Assembly (NCBI RefSeq): GCF_021412625.1 | Contig: NZ_JAKCFI010000005.1 | Coordinates: forward strand, 124,001-188,000 | DNA: 64,000 nucleotides | Origin: Myxococcus stipitatus | GTDB lineage: Bacteria > Myxococcota > Myxococcia > Myxococcales > Myxococcaceae | Direction of reading: 5' to 3' | In this document: piece after piece, positions 52,148 through 61,079 of the stretch | Position numbering within the stretch: position 1 is the first letter of the stretch | Layout of the letters: every line of letters begins with the position of its first letter | The notes under the pieces: generated by a model | What the model was told of the DNA's origin: nothing | What the model saw: the letters and a program-made list of their open reading frames with translations, nothing else | The model's database searches: none | Program-made: the position numbers and the translations under genes

Positions 52148-54496
52148 TCAGTTGATGCAGGTGATGACGCTCGCCTTGCCGAAGCACGCGTTGCTGCTGG
52201 CGGGGATGACGGTGTAGCAGGTGCGGCGGCCCGTGCGGACCTCGGGGTCCGTGTACGCCGTCGTGGTGACGGTGGCGATGCGGACCTTGCCGTAGCTCTC
52301 CGCGTTGACACCGTCCGACTTCATCACCCAGTACTGGGTCGCGCCCGTGACGGCGCCCCAGCTGAGGGCGGCGGAGTTGGTCCCCGGCGTCACGATGAGG
52401 CCCGTCGGAGCGGCCGTCGGACCACCCGCGCATCCGCTGTTGACCGCGGCCGGCGTGGAGCAGGCGATGCCGTGGCGGTTGAAGGCCGCGTAGATGGCCG
52501 CCATGTGCGGCGTGCCGTTGTTGATGTTGCCGTCGTCGTCGTCCGCGGCCAGCCACTGCTTGTAGCCGTTCGTCGCCGCACAGCCGTCCGCCGTGCCCGC
52601 CGAGCAGCTACATGCGTGCCACGAGCCGATGTTGCCGCTGCCCTGGTAGAACAGCTTGTTGCCGATGTTCAGCGACGTGTTCGCGTCGTAGCCAGCGGCC
52701 GGCAGGTCACGCTTGATGAAGTCCCAGGCGGCCTGACGCACCGGGGAGGCGGCGCAGTGCACCTGGCGGCCACATGGACCCGTGCCGGTGCCGCAGTGGC
52801 TGCAGACGAAGTTCTGCGGCGTGGTGGGGGTGGGCGGGGTGTGGAGCGCGTAGTCCGCGTCACGCACACCGGAGCAGTTGGTCGCGCACCACGAGCCCGT
52901 CTGCGACTCGTTCACGTTGTAGCCCGTGCCGTCCGCCGTCATGCCGCAGCCGTTGTTGACGGTCTGGAAGAAGCCGTAGCCCACGCACGAGGCCGGCAGG
53001 CGGTAGATGGCGGCGATGTCCGCGTAGGCCTCGCTGGAGTTGCTCAGCGTGCCCGCCACGTCGTTGTCGTCCATGCCGTGGCCCCACTCGTGGTCGAACA
53101 CCGCGGCGATCTCACCCGTGTTCCGGCAGCCACCGCCGCTGCGGTAGAAGTTCACCGTCGAGCCGTTCCAGAAGGCGTTGCAGGTGCTGACGATGTTCAC
53201 GTTGGCCGTCATCTGCCCGTTGAGCCACGTGTTCGTCGGCAGCCAGCCGCGCGCCAGGTGGGCGATGCGGTTGAGCTCGTAGAACGCGCTGCGGGCCGCG
53301 GGCGTGTTCGCGGGGGCCGGGGTGCAGTTGGTGTCACCGTTCGTGCCACCCATGTTGATGTTGGGCGAGCCCGTGAAGTTCAAGGCGCCGCAATTGTCCG
53401 AGATGCGGATGTACTTGCCGTTGAGCGTGGTGGTGATGGACGCGCCGGAGTAGCCGGCGTAGTTGCCGGCGCTGTTCGTGTAGACGCCCGTGGCGATGTT
53501 GGCCCACGGCATCGGCGTGTTGCTCTGCATGACGCCGCAGGTCGCGGGGTTGGTGCAGGAGGTCGCCAGCGCCGTATTGGTGAGCGGGTACACGCCACCC
53601 ACGATGTTGCCGTCGAGGTAGTGGTTGTCGTCCTCCAGCGCGAGCACCTCGCCGGAGATGGCGTCCACCGTCACCTTCCAGCGCTCGTGCTCACCGTCGA
53701 GCTGGATGCCGTAGCTCCACACGAGCTGGTGCGCCTGGCCCTTGCCGAAGCCGGCGTTGGGCACGGCCACCGGGGTGATCTCCAGCGTCGCGTCCTTCCA
53801 CAGTGTCGGAGGGCTCTCATAGAGACCGAAGCGCTCGTTGCCGAGGACCATGGCGCGGTCCCCGTCCACCAGCGGGTGCGCGGAGATCTCCACGTTGCTC
53901 CACGACTCGGTGCCCAGCAGCACGAGGTTGCCGTGGCTGATGGTCGCCGCGATGCGGCCGAAGCGCACCGGCACGCCCCGGAACTCCTGCGGGAACGACA
54001 GCTGCCACAGGTCCTCATGGATCTGCTCCACCCGGGCCGAGCCGATCTGCAGCGTGTCCACGCCGAGCGCCGCGCGGTTGGCGTCGATGAACTTCAGGAC
54101 GAGGTCCGCCACCACCGCCTCGTCCACCCTGGACACCGAGCGGCCCAGGGACTGACCCACGCTCGACAGGGTCAGCTTGTTGCCCACGCCATTGCCCGGG
54201 ATGATGGGCACGGCGCCCTGGATGTTGGTCGTCGTGCCGGTGACGACATCGACGTAGACCTCGAAGTCCTTGCCGTTTCGAGCGAAGAAGTCCTGCCAGA
54301 CCTTCGCCGCGTCAGGCCCCAGCTTGGGCAGGGCCTCGTTCAGGGTGACCTGCCCACTGGGCAGGGTCAGCTCCGGCTTGAAGAACGCCTGGCTCGCCAG
54401 GACGCTCTTGCTGTTTGAGTCGGTGGGCGTGAGTGCCCACGCGTGGGACGTCGCCATCACAGCCATACAGACAGCGGTTTTCACGACGCTGCGCAT
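52148..54496 (-). CDS. Secreted zinc metalloprotease (HEWGH) with C-terminal FN3-like domain
   Basis: 782 residues from the ATG at 54496 (AAGGAG upstream). A signal peptide (VVKTAVCMAVMATSHAWA) is followed by a propeptide with an FTP/PepSY-like stretch to about residue 290 (WKVTVDAISGEVLALEDD). The catalytic zinc motif is HEWGH (469-473), with the third ligand probably Glu489 in SSEAYADIAA, a thermolysin/fungalysin-like (gluzincin) arrangement. A DDDDGNINNGTPH segment near the end of the catalytic region may bind calcium. Many cysteines suggest disulfides. Residues about 700-782 look like one fibronectin type III domain. Such enzymes are typical secreted or predatory proteases. An upstream in-frame start at 54655 has no support. 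Confidence 0.9.
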   Translation of the reverse strand: MRSVVKTAVCMAVMATSHAWALTPTDSNSKSVLASQAFFKPELTLPSGQVTLNEALPKLGPDAAKVWQDFFARNGKDFEVYVDVVTGTTTNIQGAVPIIPGNGVGNKLTLSSVGQSLGRSVSRVDEAVVADLVLKFIDANRAALGVDTLQIGSARVEQIHEDLWQLSFPQEFRGVPVRFGRIAATISHGNLVLLGTESWSNVEISAHPLVDGDRAMVLGNERFGLYESPPTLWKDATLEITPVAVPNAGFGKGQAHQLVWSYGIQLDGEHERWKVTVDAISGEVLALEDDNHYLDGNIVGGVYPLTNTALATSCTNPATCGVMQSNTPMPWANIATGVYTNSAGNYAGYSGASITTTLNGKYIRISDNCGALNFTGSPNINMGGTNGDTNCTPAPANTPAARSAFYELNRIAHLARGWLPTNTWLNGQMTANVNIVSTCNAFWNGSTVNFYRSGGGCRNTGEIAAVFDHEWGHGMDDNDVAGTLSNSSEAYADIAAIYRLPASCVGYGFFQTVNNGCGMTADGTGYNVNESQTGSWCATNCSGVRDADYALHTPPTPTTPQNFVCSHCGTGTGPCGRQVHCAASPVRQAAWDFIKRDLPAAGYDANTSLNIGNKLFYQGSGNIGSWHACSCSAGTADGCAATNGYKQWLAADDDDGNINNGTPHMAAIYAAFNRHGIACSTPAAVNSGCAGGPTAAPTGLIVTPGTNSAALSWGAVTGATQYWVMKSDGVNAESYGKVRIATVTTTAYTDPEVRTGRRTCYTVIPASSNACFGKASVITCIN

Positions 54497-54597
54497 GCGG
54501 TGCTCCTTCACGGGGAGAAGGACCAACGAACCGGGGACCCCCTCCCAGCTCCTCAATGGAGCCGGGAATCCCCGGGTTGCGCATAATTCAGTTTTAC

Positions 54598-54614
54598 TCT
54601 GAGTGCACCTCAGA
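54598..54614. promoter_or_regulatory. Small inverted repeat upstream of the metalloprotease gene
   Basis: TCTGAG (54598-54603) and CTCAGA (54609-54614) flank TGCAC, about 100 nt upstream of the protease start codon in an AT-richer stretch. A possible operator; I see no standard promoter boxes that settle the point. Confidence 0.35.
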
Positions 54615-54724
54615 ATCTCACGGAGAGTGGCGCAAATCGAACAAAGCCCGTCCACGCCGCGGCGCGGCGCCCTTTTCGGCGATTCCCTTCACCGGAAGGT
54701 GACATCCTAGGGGGTTTCCCTCGG

Positions 54725-56617
54725 TCAGACACGGTAGGTGGCGGCGACCTTCTCCATGCGAGCGGCCACTTCACGCAGCGCGGCGGTCATCTGCTGCGCA
54801 CCGCGCAAGCCGCTCATCGTCTCCTCCATCATCCGGGACAGGTCCGTCACCGCGGTGAAGATCTGCGAGACGCCAGCGCTCTGTTGGGTGACGGCGGCGG
54901 CGATCTGCTTCGCGGCGGCGACGTTGTCGTGGACGATGCCGACGAGTTCCCGCAGGCTCTCGCCGCTGGCGTGGACCTGGGACAAGCCTGTCTCCGCGCC
55001 CTCCTGGCTCTCCTCGGCCAGCTTGACGGAGCCCTGGATGGACACGCGGATGTCGTCGAGGATCTCCTTCACGCGGCTGGTGGAGGAGATGGACTGGTCG
55101 GCGAGGCTGCGGATCTCCCGGGCCACGACGCCAAAGCCCTTGCCGTGCTCACCGGAGCGCGCGGACTCGATGGCGGCGTTGAGCGCGAGCATGTTGGACT
55201 GGTCCGCGAGGTCCTTCACCGTCTGGGTGATGCCGCCAATCTGACGCGTGCGCTCGTTGAGGGCGGAGATGCTGGCGACCATCCTCCCCACCTGCTCGCG
55301 CAGCTGCTCGAAGCCCTGGAGGCTGGCGGCCACCGTCGCCTCGCCGGCGCGGCCCACCTCCTGGGAGCGCTCCGCCACGCCGAGCACGGCCTGGGAGCGC
55401 TCGGCGGCCATCCGCGACGTCTGTTCGATCTCCCGCGCCGTCTCCTGCGTCTCGTGGAGGGCCGCGGCCTGACGGGAGAGGTTGCCCTCCTGCTGGGCGG
55501 CGGCCGCGGTCAGGTCCGCCACCGTCCGCCCGAGCACCCGCGTGCCCTCCTGCAGCTCGCGGTTGGACTCCCGCAGGTGGTCCATCATCTGGGAGAACGC
55601 GAGCGCCAGCTGCCCCACCTCGTCCCGTCGGTCGGGGACCTCCACGCGCTGGGTGAGGTCCCCCTCGCGCACGACGCGGGAGACCACCTCGCTCAGCCGG
55701 GAGATGGGGCGCGTCGTCCCCCGGGCCAGCAGCCACGCGCCGACGCAGGCGACGAGGAGCGACATCGCGGTGAGTCCGAGCGAGAGGGACTCCGCCGTGT
55801 CCAGCGGCGCGTAGGCGTCCTCCGGCGCCACGGTGGCCACGAAGTGCCAGCCGTCGCCCACGTCCTTGGAGGTGGCTTCGTTGACGGACTCCACCTGGAC
55901 CACGTCCGCGCCGCGCTCGGCGCCGGCCTCCAGCGTGTCGTAGAGCTTCGCGCCGTCCGCCCCGCGCACCTCCAGGGCGAAGCTGCGCAGGCCGCGCGAC
56001 TGGGCGCGCTCCAGCGCGGGCGCGACCACCTGCCCCACCTGGCTCCACGCGTAGGGCGCCAGCAGCACGCCCAGCCGCGCGCCGCTGACGGGGCTGAGCA
56101 CGGGCACCGCGAGCGGCAGCACCACCTCTCCGAAGTAGGGGTCCTTCCGGGTGAAGTCGGTGATGTCCTGCGTCCCCTTCAGCGCGGCGCGGAACCAGGG
56201 CGTCGCGAGGACGTCCTTCCCATGGCCGGCGAACGCCTCGAGCAGGCGGGGGTCGCTGGCCGACACGGCCTGCCCTTCCTCGGTGAAGAGGACGAGGCCC
56301 GCGAAGGAGGGATGACGCTTCTCCAGCCCGGCCAGCACCTGGTCGCTCTTCTCGTAGGTGTCGAACAGCAGGGCGCCGCGGATGATGGAGTCCTCCGCCC
56401 AGCCGCGCACGTTCGCCTCGCGCTCGGCGAGCGAGGTCTCCACCAGGTCCCGCAGCCCCTGCGCCTCCGCGCGCAGCGAGGCGTGGATCTGCTCCTCGAT
56501 GAGGTCGAAGATGAAGACGCGCCCCAGGACGTTGAGCGGCAGCAGGGTGCACAGCGTGAGGGCGCAGACCGCCACCGTGAGGCGGGTCCGAAGCGTGAAG
56601 CGATCCAGGATGCGCAT
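54725..56617 (-). CDS. Methyl-accepting chemotaxis protein
   Basis: About 630 residues from the ATG at 56617; a TTG at 56641 overlapping the previous stop codon (TTGA) is an alternative that adds 8 residues. Layout: TM1 ([20 protein letters not shown]), a periplasmic double-Cache-like domain of about 240 residues, TM2 ([19 protein letters not shown]), HAMP ([19 protein letters not shown]) and a cytoplasmic coiled coil. The conserved hairpin tip reads [20 protein letters not shown] then [15 protein letters not shown], the CheA/CheW contact region. No C-terminal CheR/CheB tether pentapeptide is seen. It should form receptor arrays controlling motility or a Che-like pathway, with ligand unknown. 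The coupled upstream gene encodes a separate Cache sensor. Confidence 0.93.
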   Translation of the reverse strand: MRILDRFTLRTRLTVAVCALTLCTLLPLNVLGRVFIFDLIEEQIHASLRAEAQGLRDLVETSLAEREANVRGWAEDSIIRGALLFDTYEKSDQVLAGLEKRHPSFAGLVLFTEEGQAVSASDPRLLEAFAGHGKDVLATPWFRAALKGTQDITDFTRKDPYFGEVVLPLAVPVLSPVSGARLGVLLAPYAWSQVGQVVAPALERAQSRGLRSFALEVRGADGAKLYDTLEAGAERGADVVQVESVNEATSKDVGDGWHFVATVAPEDAYAPLDTAESLSLGLTAMSLLVACVGAWLLARGTTRPISRLSEVVSRVVREGDLTQRVEVPDRRDEVGQLALAFSQMMDHLRESNRELQEGTRVLGRTVADLTAAAAQQEGNLSRQAAALHETQETAREIEQTSRMAAERSQAVLGVAERSQEVGRAGEATVAASLQGFEQLREQVGRMVASISALNERTRQIGGITQTVKDLADQSNMLALNAAIESARSGEHGKGFGVVAREIRSLADQSISSTSRVKEILDDIRVSIQGSVKLAEESQEGAETGLSQVHASGESLRELVGIVHDNVAAAKQIAAAVTQQSAGVSQIFTAVTDLSRMMEETMSGLRGAQQMTAALREVAARMEKVAATYRV

Positions 56618-56637
56618 GGAGTTGGCGGACAGGGTGT

Positions 56638-57174
56638 TCAAAGGTCCAGCAAGGAAAGGCTGAAGGTGACGGCGCCGATGACGCGACCCGCGTCACGGAT
56701 GGGCAGGGAGACCTGGACGACGTAGGACAGGGACGAGTCGTCGAAGAAGGGCTTCTCCGTGAGCACCACGCCCTGGGTGAACGGGACCTGGAACTTCGCC
56801 TCGTCGCCCTGCCAGTAGTCGGATGTGCGGCGCGTGGCGCCGACCAGCGCGCCGTTCCTGTCCATCACGAAGGATTCGGCCACGCGCCGCCCCAGCGACT
56901 CGCGGTGGCGCCCGAGCACGCGCGCGCACTCCGAGCCGAGGACCTCCTTCTTCAAGGCCGTCAGCTGCTGGGTCGCCTGCCACGCGTCGTCCCACTGACG
57001 CACCGTCGACAGCGAGACGCCCCGCGCGTTCTGCGCGCGCACGGCCTCGACGATCCTCGGGTCCGCCGCCAGCCGGGTCAGCGCCGGGACCAGACGCTCG
57101 ACCTTCGCGAGCTGCGCGGCCCCATCCGGAGGCAGCCCCGCGAACAACGTGATTACGACACCTGCCCAATGCAT
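56638..57174 (-). CDS. Stand-alone secreted Cache/PDC sensor domain protein
   Basis: 178 residues. A short N-terminal hydrophobic leader ([19 protein letters not shown]) suggests export. The remainder is a single Cache (PDC) domain, with the hallmark [20 protein letters not shown] and the closing [21 protein letters not shown]. There is no transmembrane helix or output domain, so it must work as a soluble periplasmic binding subunit. Its stop codon overlaps a possible TTG start of the chemoreceptor gene, implying coupled expression. A periplasmic sensor paired with a receptor that has its own Cache domain is the most likely reading. The ligand is unknown. Confidence 0.85.
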   Translation of the reverse strand: MHWAGVVITLFAGLPPDGAAQLAKVERLVPALTRLAADPRIVEAVRAQNARGVSLSTVRQWDDAWQATQQLTALKKEVLGSECARVLGRHRESLGRRVAESFVMDRNGALVGATRRTSDYWQGDEAKFQVPFTQGVVLTEKPFFDDSSLSYVVQVSLPIRDAGRVIGAVTFSLSLLDL

Positions 57175-57352
57175 CCAGACCTCGTCACATCCGCGATGAC
57201 TCGGCGGGACGTTCCCCCTCCCCCGCCAGCGGACTCAGGCCGGACCATACATGAATGAAACATCAGCTGTGAGCAGGCGGAGCGCGGAGCCCCTGCCACC
57301 CACACGGCCGCCTGCATCGATTCGATACATCCAGGGTCGCCGATGACACAGA

Positions 57353-57379
57353 CATCGCGCGCGTGAAACACGCGCGATG
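57353..57379 (-). terminator. Terminator hairpin after the glutamine amidotransferase gene
   Basis: CATCGCGCGCGTG (57353-57365) pairs with CACGCGCGATG (57369-57379) around AAA with a two-base bulge, about 10 nt past the stop codon on the minus strand. Confidence 0.6.
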
Positions 57380-57389
57380 AAAACAGGAT

Positions 57390-58085
57390 TCAACGCGCAA
57401 GCCGCGCGAAGTGATGCGCCAGTCGCTGGAGCAGCGCGGTGTTTTCCTGCTCGGCGGCCTTCAGCTTGGGGAGCTGTCCCTTGAGGTCGGCGAGGTCCTT
57501 GCCGCGTTGCTTCAGGTCGTCGGCGCCCAGGTCCAGCCATCGCCCCAGCTCGAGCGCGGTCAACTCCAGGTGGAACTGGAAGCCGTACGAGCTGCCCAGA
57601 CGGAAGGCCTGCTGGACGTAACGGTCGGTGGAGGCGAGCAGCGTCGCGCCGGGCACGGGCTTGAAGGTGTCACCGTGCCAGTGGGCCACCACCGTCTTCG
57701 CGCGCGCGCCGGCGATGACCGGGTCGGTCAGCCCATCCTGCGTCCAGCGCACGGGCGCGGCGCCCACCTCGAAGCCATTCTTGCCGGGGAATACCTCCGC
57801 GCCCGCGGCGGCGGCGAGCATCTGCGCGCCCAGGCAGAAGCCCACGCACGGGCGCTCGTTGGCGAGCCGCTCCAGGAGGATGGCCAGCTCGTCCCGGAGG
57901 AAGGGGTGCTGGTCGGCCTCGTAGACGCCCATGGGGCCTCCCATCACCACGACCAGTTCGGCGTCCACGTCCTCGCGGCGCACCGCGCGGAAGCGGTGGA
58001 CGAGCGTGAAGCCGACCTCCTCCAGCGCCGGCCCCAGCAGCCCCACGCCCTCGTGCTCCTCGTGCTGATACACCACGGCTCGCAT
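57390..58085 (-). CDS. Class I glutamine amidotransferase (GMP-synthase-like domain)
   Basis: 231 residues from the ATG at 58085, with GGAGG about ten bases upstream; a GTG at 58091 is too close to that site. The catalytic triad of class I amidotransferases is present: nucleophile Cys84 in GFCLGAQML, and His172/Glu174 in FQFHLE. MGGPMGVYE gives the oxyanion region. There is no synthetase domain, so it belongs to the stand-alone GMP-synthase-like amidotransferase group, whose members include gamma-glutamyl hydrolases of small metabolites. The C-terminal 45 residues form a charged helix beyond the domain. Substrate unknown. Confidence 0.9.
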   Translation of the reverse strand: MRAVVYQHEEHEGVGLLGPALEEVGFTLVHRFRAVRREDVDAELVVVMGGPMGVYEADQHPFLRDELAILLERLANERPCVGFCLGAQMLAAAAGAEVFPGKNGFEVGAAPVRWTQDGLTDPVIAGARAKTVVAHWHGDTFKPVPGATLLASTDRYVQQAFRLGSSYGFQFHLELTALELGRWLDLGADDLKQRGKDLADLKGQLPKLKAAEQENTALLQRLAHHFARLAR

Positions 58086-58142
58086 CGTCACGACCTCCCT
58101 GCTCGCGTTCCACGCCGCAGCCTAGCGGAAAGACGGCGCGCG

Positions 58143-58859
58143 TCAGTCCTCGGACTTCAAGCCGAGCCGCTGGCGAAGGATGTCCGCGACCCACCGCGCG
58201 TCACTCTCGCTGGCCAGGTTGTCCGCGAGCTGGAAGGCGCGGCCGTCCTCGTCGCGCAGGAGCACCCCGTGTCGCGTGTACGCGACCCACCCGCGACGCA
58301 ACCGCACCTCGTGGGAGCGCACGAACACGCTCCGCAGGGACGTCACGGGGATGGGAGTCGCGGCGGGCATGGGCAGGGGCGAGTTGACCACCCGGAGCTC
58401 TCGCGCGCCCACCTCCACCCAGGTCGTGTTGATGAAGGTGGCGACGAGGGGATAGAGCAGCGCCAGGCCCACGCCGCCCGCGACGGTGGCCACGACCGGG
58501 CCGAGCCGAGACACCTCCGATTGGTGGACCACGAAGTAGAGGCACACGCCGCCCAGTCCCAGCGCGCACGTCAGGGCCACCTCCGTGGAGGGATTGCTCC
58601 AGCCCACGCGGAGCACGCCGTCGCGCTCCTCGACGAGGAACCCGGTGGGCGCCGCGTGCAGCGCGCCCTCCTCCCAGGCTTCGGAGGCCCGTGGCGGTGA
58701 CGCGCCCGGGTCGACCGTGTCATCGCCCTCCGTCACGCGCCGCACCTGTCCCCGCGCGTTGACGTGGTGGGTGGCGCGGCATCGCCGGCAGGTGGACAGG
58801 ACATAGCCTGGCGCCAGCGGCGGCAGGGGTGCCTCACACTGCTGACAGCGAAGCATCAT
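58143..58859 (-). CDS. Zinc-ribbon membrane protein of unknown function
   Basis: 238 residues from the ATG at 58859. The N-terminus is a zinc ribbon with CQQC (5-8) and CRRC (24-27). A variable acidic linker follows, then two transmembrane helices (EVALTCALGLGGVCLYFVV and VVATVAGGVGLALLYPLVA). The C-terminal domain of about 100 residues (WVEVGARELRVVNSPLP, then VRLRRGWVAYTRHGVLLRDE) is beta-rich, like a PH-type membrane-associated domain. I do not recognise the family. It is on the same strand as the amidotransferase gene, 57 nt away, and may share its transcript. Confidence 0.78.
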   Translation of the reverse strand: MMLRCQQCEAPLPPLAPGYVLSTCRRCRATHHVNARGQVRRVTEGDDTVDPGASPPRASEAWEEGALHAAPTGFLVEERDGVLRVGWSNPSTEVALTCALGLGGVCLYFVVHQSEVSRLGPVVATVAGGVGLALLYPLVATFINTTWVEVGARELRVVNSPLPMPAATPIPVTSLRSVFVRSHEVRLRRGWVAYTRHGVLLRDEDGRAFQLADNLASESDARWVADILRQRLGLKSED

Positions 58860-58946
58860 CTCGGGAGCCCTCGCCCGCGTGCCGGGGTGCCTGCGGGGCG
58901 AGCGTGCCACAAGCCAGGAAGGGAAGCCCATCCCCCCCAAGGCGGC

Positions 58947-59825
58947 TCAGCTTCGGCGCCGCGCCGGGTCGACGATGCGCACGAGGCCCTCCTGGGCCAC
59001 GGAGGCGACGAGCCGCCCGTCCCGCGTGTAGATGGAGCCACGCGCCAGCCCCCGGGCATTGCCGGCCCAGGGGCTGTCCATCACATAGAGCAGCCAGTCG
59101 TTGACGCGCAGGTCTCCGTGGAACCACAGCGCGTGGTCCAGGCTGGCGCCGATGACGTCCGGCTTGAAGAAGCTGGTGGCGTGCGGCAGCAGCGCGGTGC
59201 TGATGAGGTTGAAGTCGGACGCGTACGCGAGCACGTACTTGTGCACCTGCGGATCATCCGGGAGCTGTCCGTCCGCCCTGAACCAGACGGCCTTGGACGG
59301 CGCGTGGGGCGTGGGAGCGAACGGGTCCACGTAGGCCACCGGCCGCATCTCGATGGGCTTGCCGCACAGGAACTTGTCGCGCAGCCGCTCGGGGATGCGA
59401 TGCGCCTGGCGGCGCAGCAGGTCCATCTCCGACTCCAACCCCTCCGGGCCCGGCACGTCGGGCATGGGCGACTGGTGCGCGAAGCCCGGCTCGTCTCCCT
59501 GGAAGGAGGCCATCATCGTGAAGATGGGCTGCCCCTTCTGGATGGCGACGATGCGCCGCGTGGTGAAGCTGCCGCCGTCACGCACCCGGTCCACGGTGTA
59601 GACCACGGGCACGCTCGCGTCCCCGGCGCGCAGGAAGTAGCCGTGCAGCGAGTGCACGTGCCGGTGGGCCTCCACCGTCTGGCTCGCCGCCGACAGCGCC
59701 TGCCCGAGCACCTGCCCGCCGAACAGCTGACGAAAACCCAAGTCCTGGCTCTTCCCGCGAAACAGGTTCTCTTCGATGACTTCCAGCTTGAGGAGCGCCA
59801 GCAGCTCGTCCAGGACACGGCTCAT
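58947..59825 (-). CDS. tesB: Acyl-CoA thioesterase II (TesB)
   Basis: 292 residues from the ATG at 59825, preceded by GAGGAGG. The double-hotdog TesB layout is clear: LFRGKSQDLGFRQLFGGQVL at the start of the first hotdog, then HSLHGYFLRAGDASVPVVY, and the second hotdog with SLDHALWFHGDLRVNDWLLY and ARGSIYTRDGRLVASVAQEG. Catalytic Asp, Thr and Gln positions fall in these blocks. The enzyme hydrolyses medium- to long-chain acyl-CoA in the cytoplasm. Divergent from the BASS transporter gene across about 300 nt. Confidence 0.93.
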   Translation of the reverse strand: MSRVLDELLALLKLEVIEENLFRGKSQDLGFRQLFGGQVLGQALSAASQTVEAHRHVHSLHGYFLRAGDASVPVVYTVDRVRDGGSFTTRRIVAIQKGQPIFTMMASFQGDEPGFAHQSPMPDVPGPEGLESEMDLLRRQAHRIPERLRDKFLCGKPIEMRPVAYVDPFAPTPHAPSKAVWFRADGQLPDDPQVHKYVLAYASDFNLISTALLPHATSFFKPDVIGASLDHALWFHGDLRVNDWLLYVMDSPWAGNARGLARGSIYTRDGRLVASVAQEGLVRIVDPARRRS

Positions 59826-60126
59826 GGGGCCTCCTCTATCCGACCCCCGGAGCCCTGTCTCGCGGACAGTGCGCCGCCGGGCGGCGCGATGGGAATGCGA
59901 CAGGGCGCCCGCTCGGGAACCGACGTTCCCACGCCCGATGGGCGACCCCACGGTGGACACATGCCTCGTGGGCACCCTGAAACACGATGACGCCCGGCGT
60001 CACGCGCATGTCAGGCAAATCGCAACAGGATGGCTTGAAGCGGAGCGTCGACCTGCGCGACGCTGGCGGTGATTCCCGACAACACGAACAGGGGCGGCGG
60101 GTGACCCGACCAACCATGGGGGGAGC
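59826..60126. other. Divergent intergenic region between tesB and the BASS transporter gene
   Basis: About 300 bases without a convincing ORF. It holds a hairpin GCGCCGC-CGG-GCGGCGC at 59871-59887 and an operator-like dyad at 59915-59930. The BASS gene has GGGGGGAG just upstream of its ATG. Confidence 0.5.
59915..59930. promoter_or_regulatory. Inverted repeat, possible operator between tesB and the BASS gene
   Basis: GGGAAC-CGAC-GTTCCC is a perfect 6-bp dyad about 90 nt upstream of the tesB start. It could be bound by a dimeric regulator controlling one or both divergent genes. On the minus strand it contains GGGAAC, which also resembles ECF-sigma -35 boxes. Confidence 0.4.
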
Positions 60127-61029
60127 ATGCAGTCCAATGTCCTCACCGCAGTGCTGATACCGCTGTCCCTGGCCGTCATCATGCTGGGCCTGGGGCTGTC
60201 GCTGACGTTGGAGGACTTCAAGCGCGTCATCCAGTTCCCTCGCCCGGTGCTGCTGGGGCTGGTCATCCAGATGCTGGTGCTGCCGCTGGTCTGCGCGCTC
60301 ATCGCGCACGCCTTCGAGCTGAGGCCGGAGCTGGCGGTGGGGTTGATGCTGCTGGCGGCGTCACCGGGTGGCGCCACCGCGAACCTCTTCAGTCACCTGG
60401 CGCGGGGAGACGTCGCGCTCAACATCACGCTGACGGCGGTCAACAGCGCGCTGACCATCGTCAGCCTGCCCCTCATCGTCAACCTGTCGATGATGCACTT
60501 CATGGGCGAGGGCCGAGCGGTGCCGATGCAGTTCGACAAGATGGTCCAGGTGATGGCCATCGTGCTCGTGCCGGTGAGCCTTGGCATGGTGGTCCGCTCG
60601 AGGAAGCCCACCATCGCCCTGCGCCTGGACAAGCCCATCCGCGTGTTGTCGGCGGCGTTCCTCGCGCTCATCGTCGCGGCGGCCGTGTACAAGGAGCGCC
60701 AGGAGATGGGCTCCTACTTCCAGCAGGTGGGGCTGGCGGCCCTGGCGTTCAACCTGGCCAGCCTGGCCTTCGGGTACCTGGCGCCGCTGCTGTTCAGGCT
60801 GCCCCGGCGGCAGGCCATCGCCATCGGCATGGAGATCGGCATCCACAACGGCATCCTGGCGATGACCATCGCGATGAGCCCGCTGCTGCTGAACAACGCG
60901 ACCATGGCCATCCCGCCTGCCATCTACAGCATCATCATGTACTTCACGGCGGCGGCGTTCGGTTACGCGGTCTCCCGGCTCCAGGCGCCCGAGCCCGACG
61001 CCGCCGACGCCACGCCCAGCCGCACCTGA
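60127..61029 (+). CDS. BASS-family (bile acid:Na+ symporter) transporter
   Basis: 300 residues, nine to ten membrane helices. The start LIPLSLAVIMLGLGLSLTLEDF and the motif LLAASPGGATANLFSHLARGD are diagnostic of bacterial BASS proteins, as is EIGIHNGILAMTIAMS near the end. These regions form the crossing helices that hold sodium and substrate in structures of ASBT-type homologues. Substrates of bacterial members include pantoate and other organic anions as well as bile acids. The gene is followed 50 nt later by an outer-membrane protein gene on the same strand. Confidence 0.93.
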   Translation: MQSNVLTAVLIPLSLAVIMLGLGLSLTLEDFKRVIQFPRPVLLGLVIQMLVLPLVCALIAHAFELRPELAVGLMLLAASPGGATANLFSHLARGDVALNITLTAVNSALTIVSLPLIVNLSMMHFMGEGRAVPMQFDKMVQVMAIVLVPVSLGMVVRSRKPTIALRLDKPIRVLSAAFLALIVAAAVYKERQEMGSYFQQVGLAALAFNLASLAFGYLAPLLFRLPRRQAIAIGMEIGIHNGILAMTIAMSPLLLNNATMAIPPAIYSIIMYFTAAAFGYAVSRLQAPEPDAADATPSRT

Positions 61030-61079
61030 GCCTCGCGGCTCCACCGTCGTCCCCCTCCCCGCCCCGAGGTCGTCCCGAG

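Noticed and set aside
52472-54418. 648-codon plus-strand frame opposite the metalloprotease gene
   Set aside because: Arg/Val/His-rich low-complexity translation with no recognisable domain; the opposite strand encodes a signal peptide and an HEWGH zinc protease.
54725-57174. The Cache protein and chemoreceptor as one gene broken by a frameshift
   Set aside because: Each has its own leader or membrane anchor and a complete domain set, and a stop-start overlap is a normal arrangement for coupled genes.
41503-59933. A shared 12-mer GACGTTCCCACG upstream of the aldolase-like gene (41503-41514) and tesB (59922-59933), with a shorter match at 57208-57216
   Set aside because: In GC-rich DNA a single 12-base match between noncoding regions is not clearly beyond chance, and the surrounding bases do not align.
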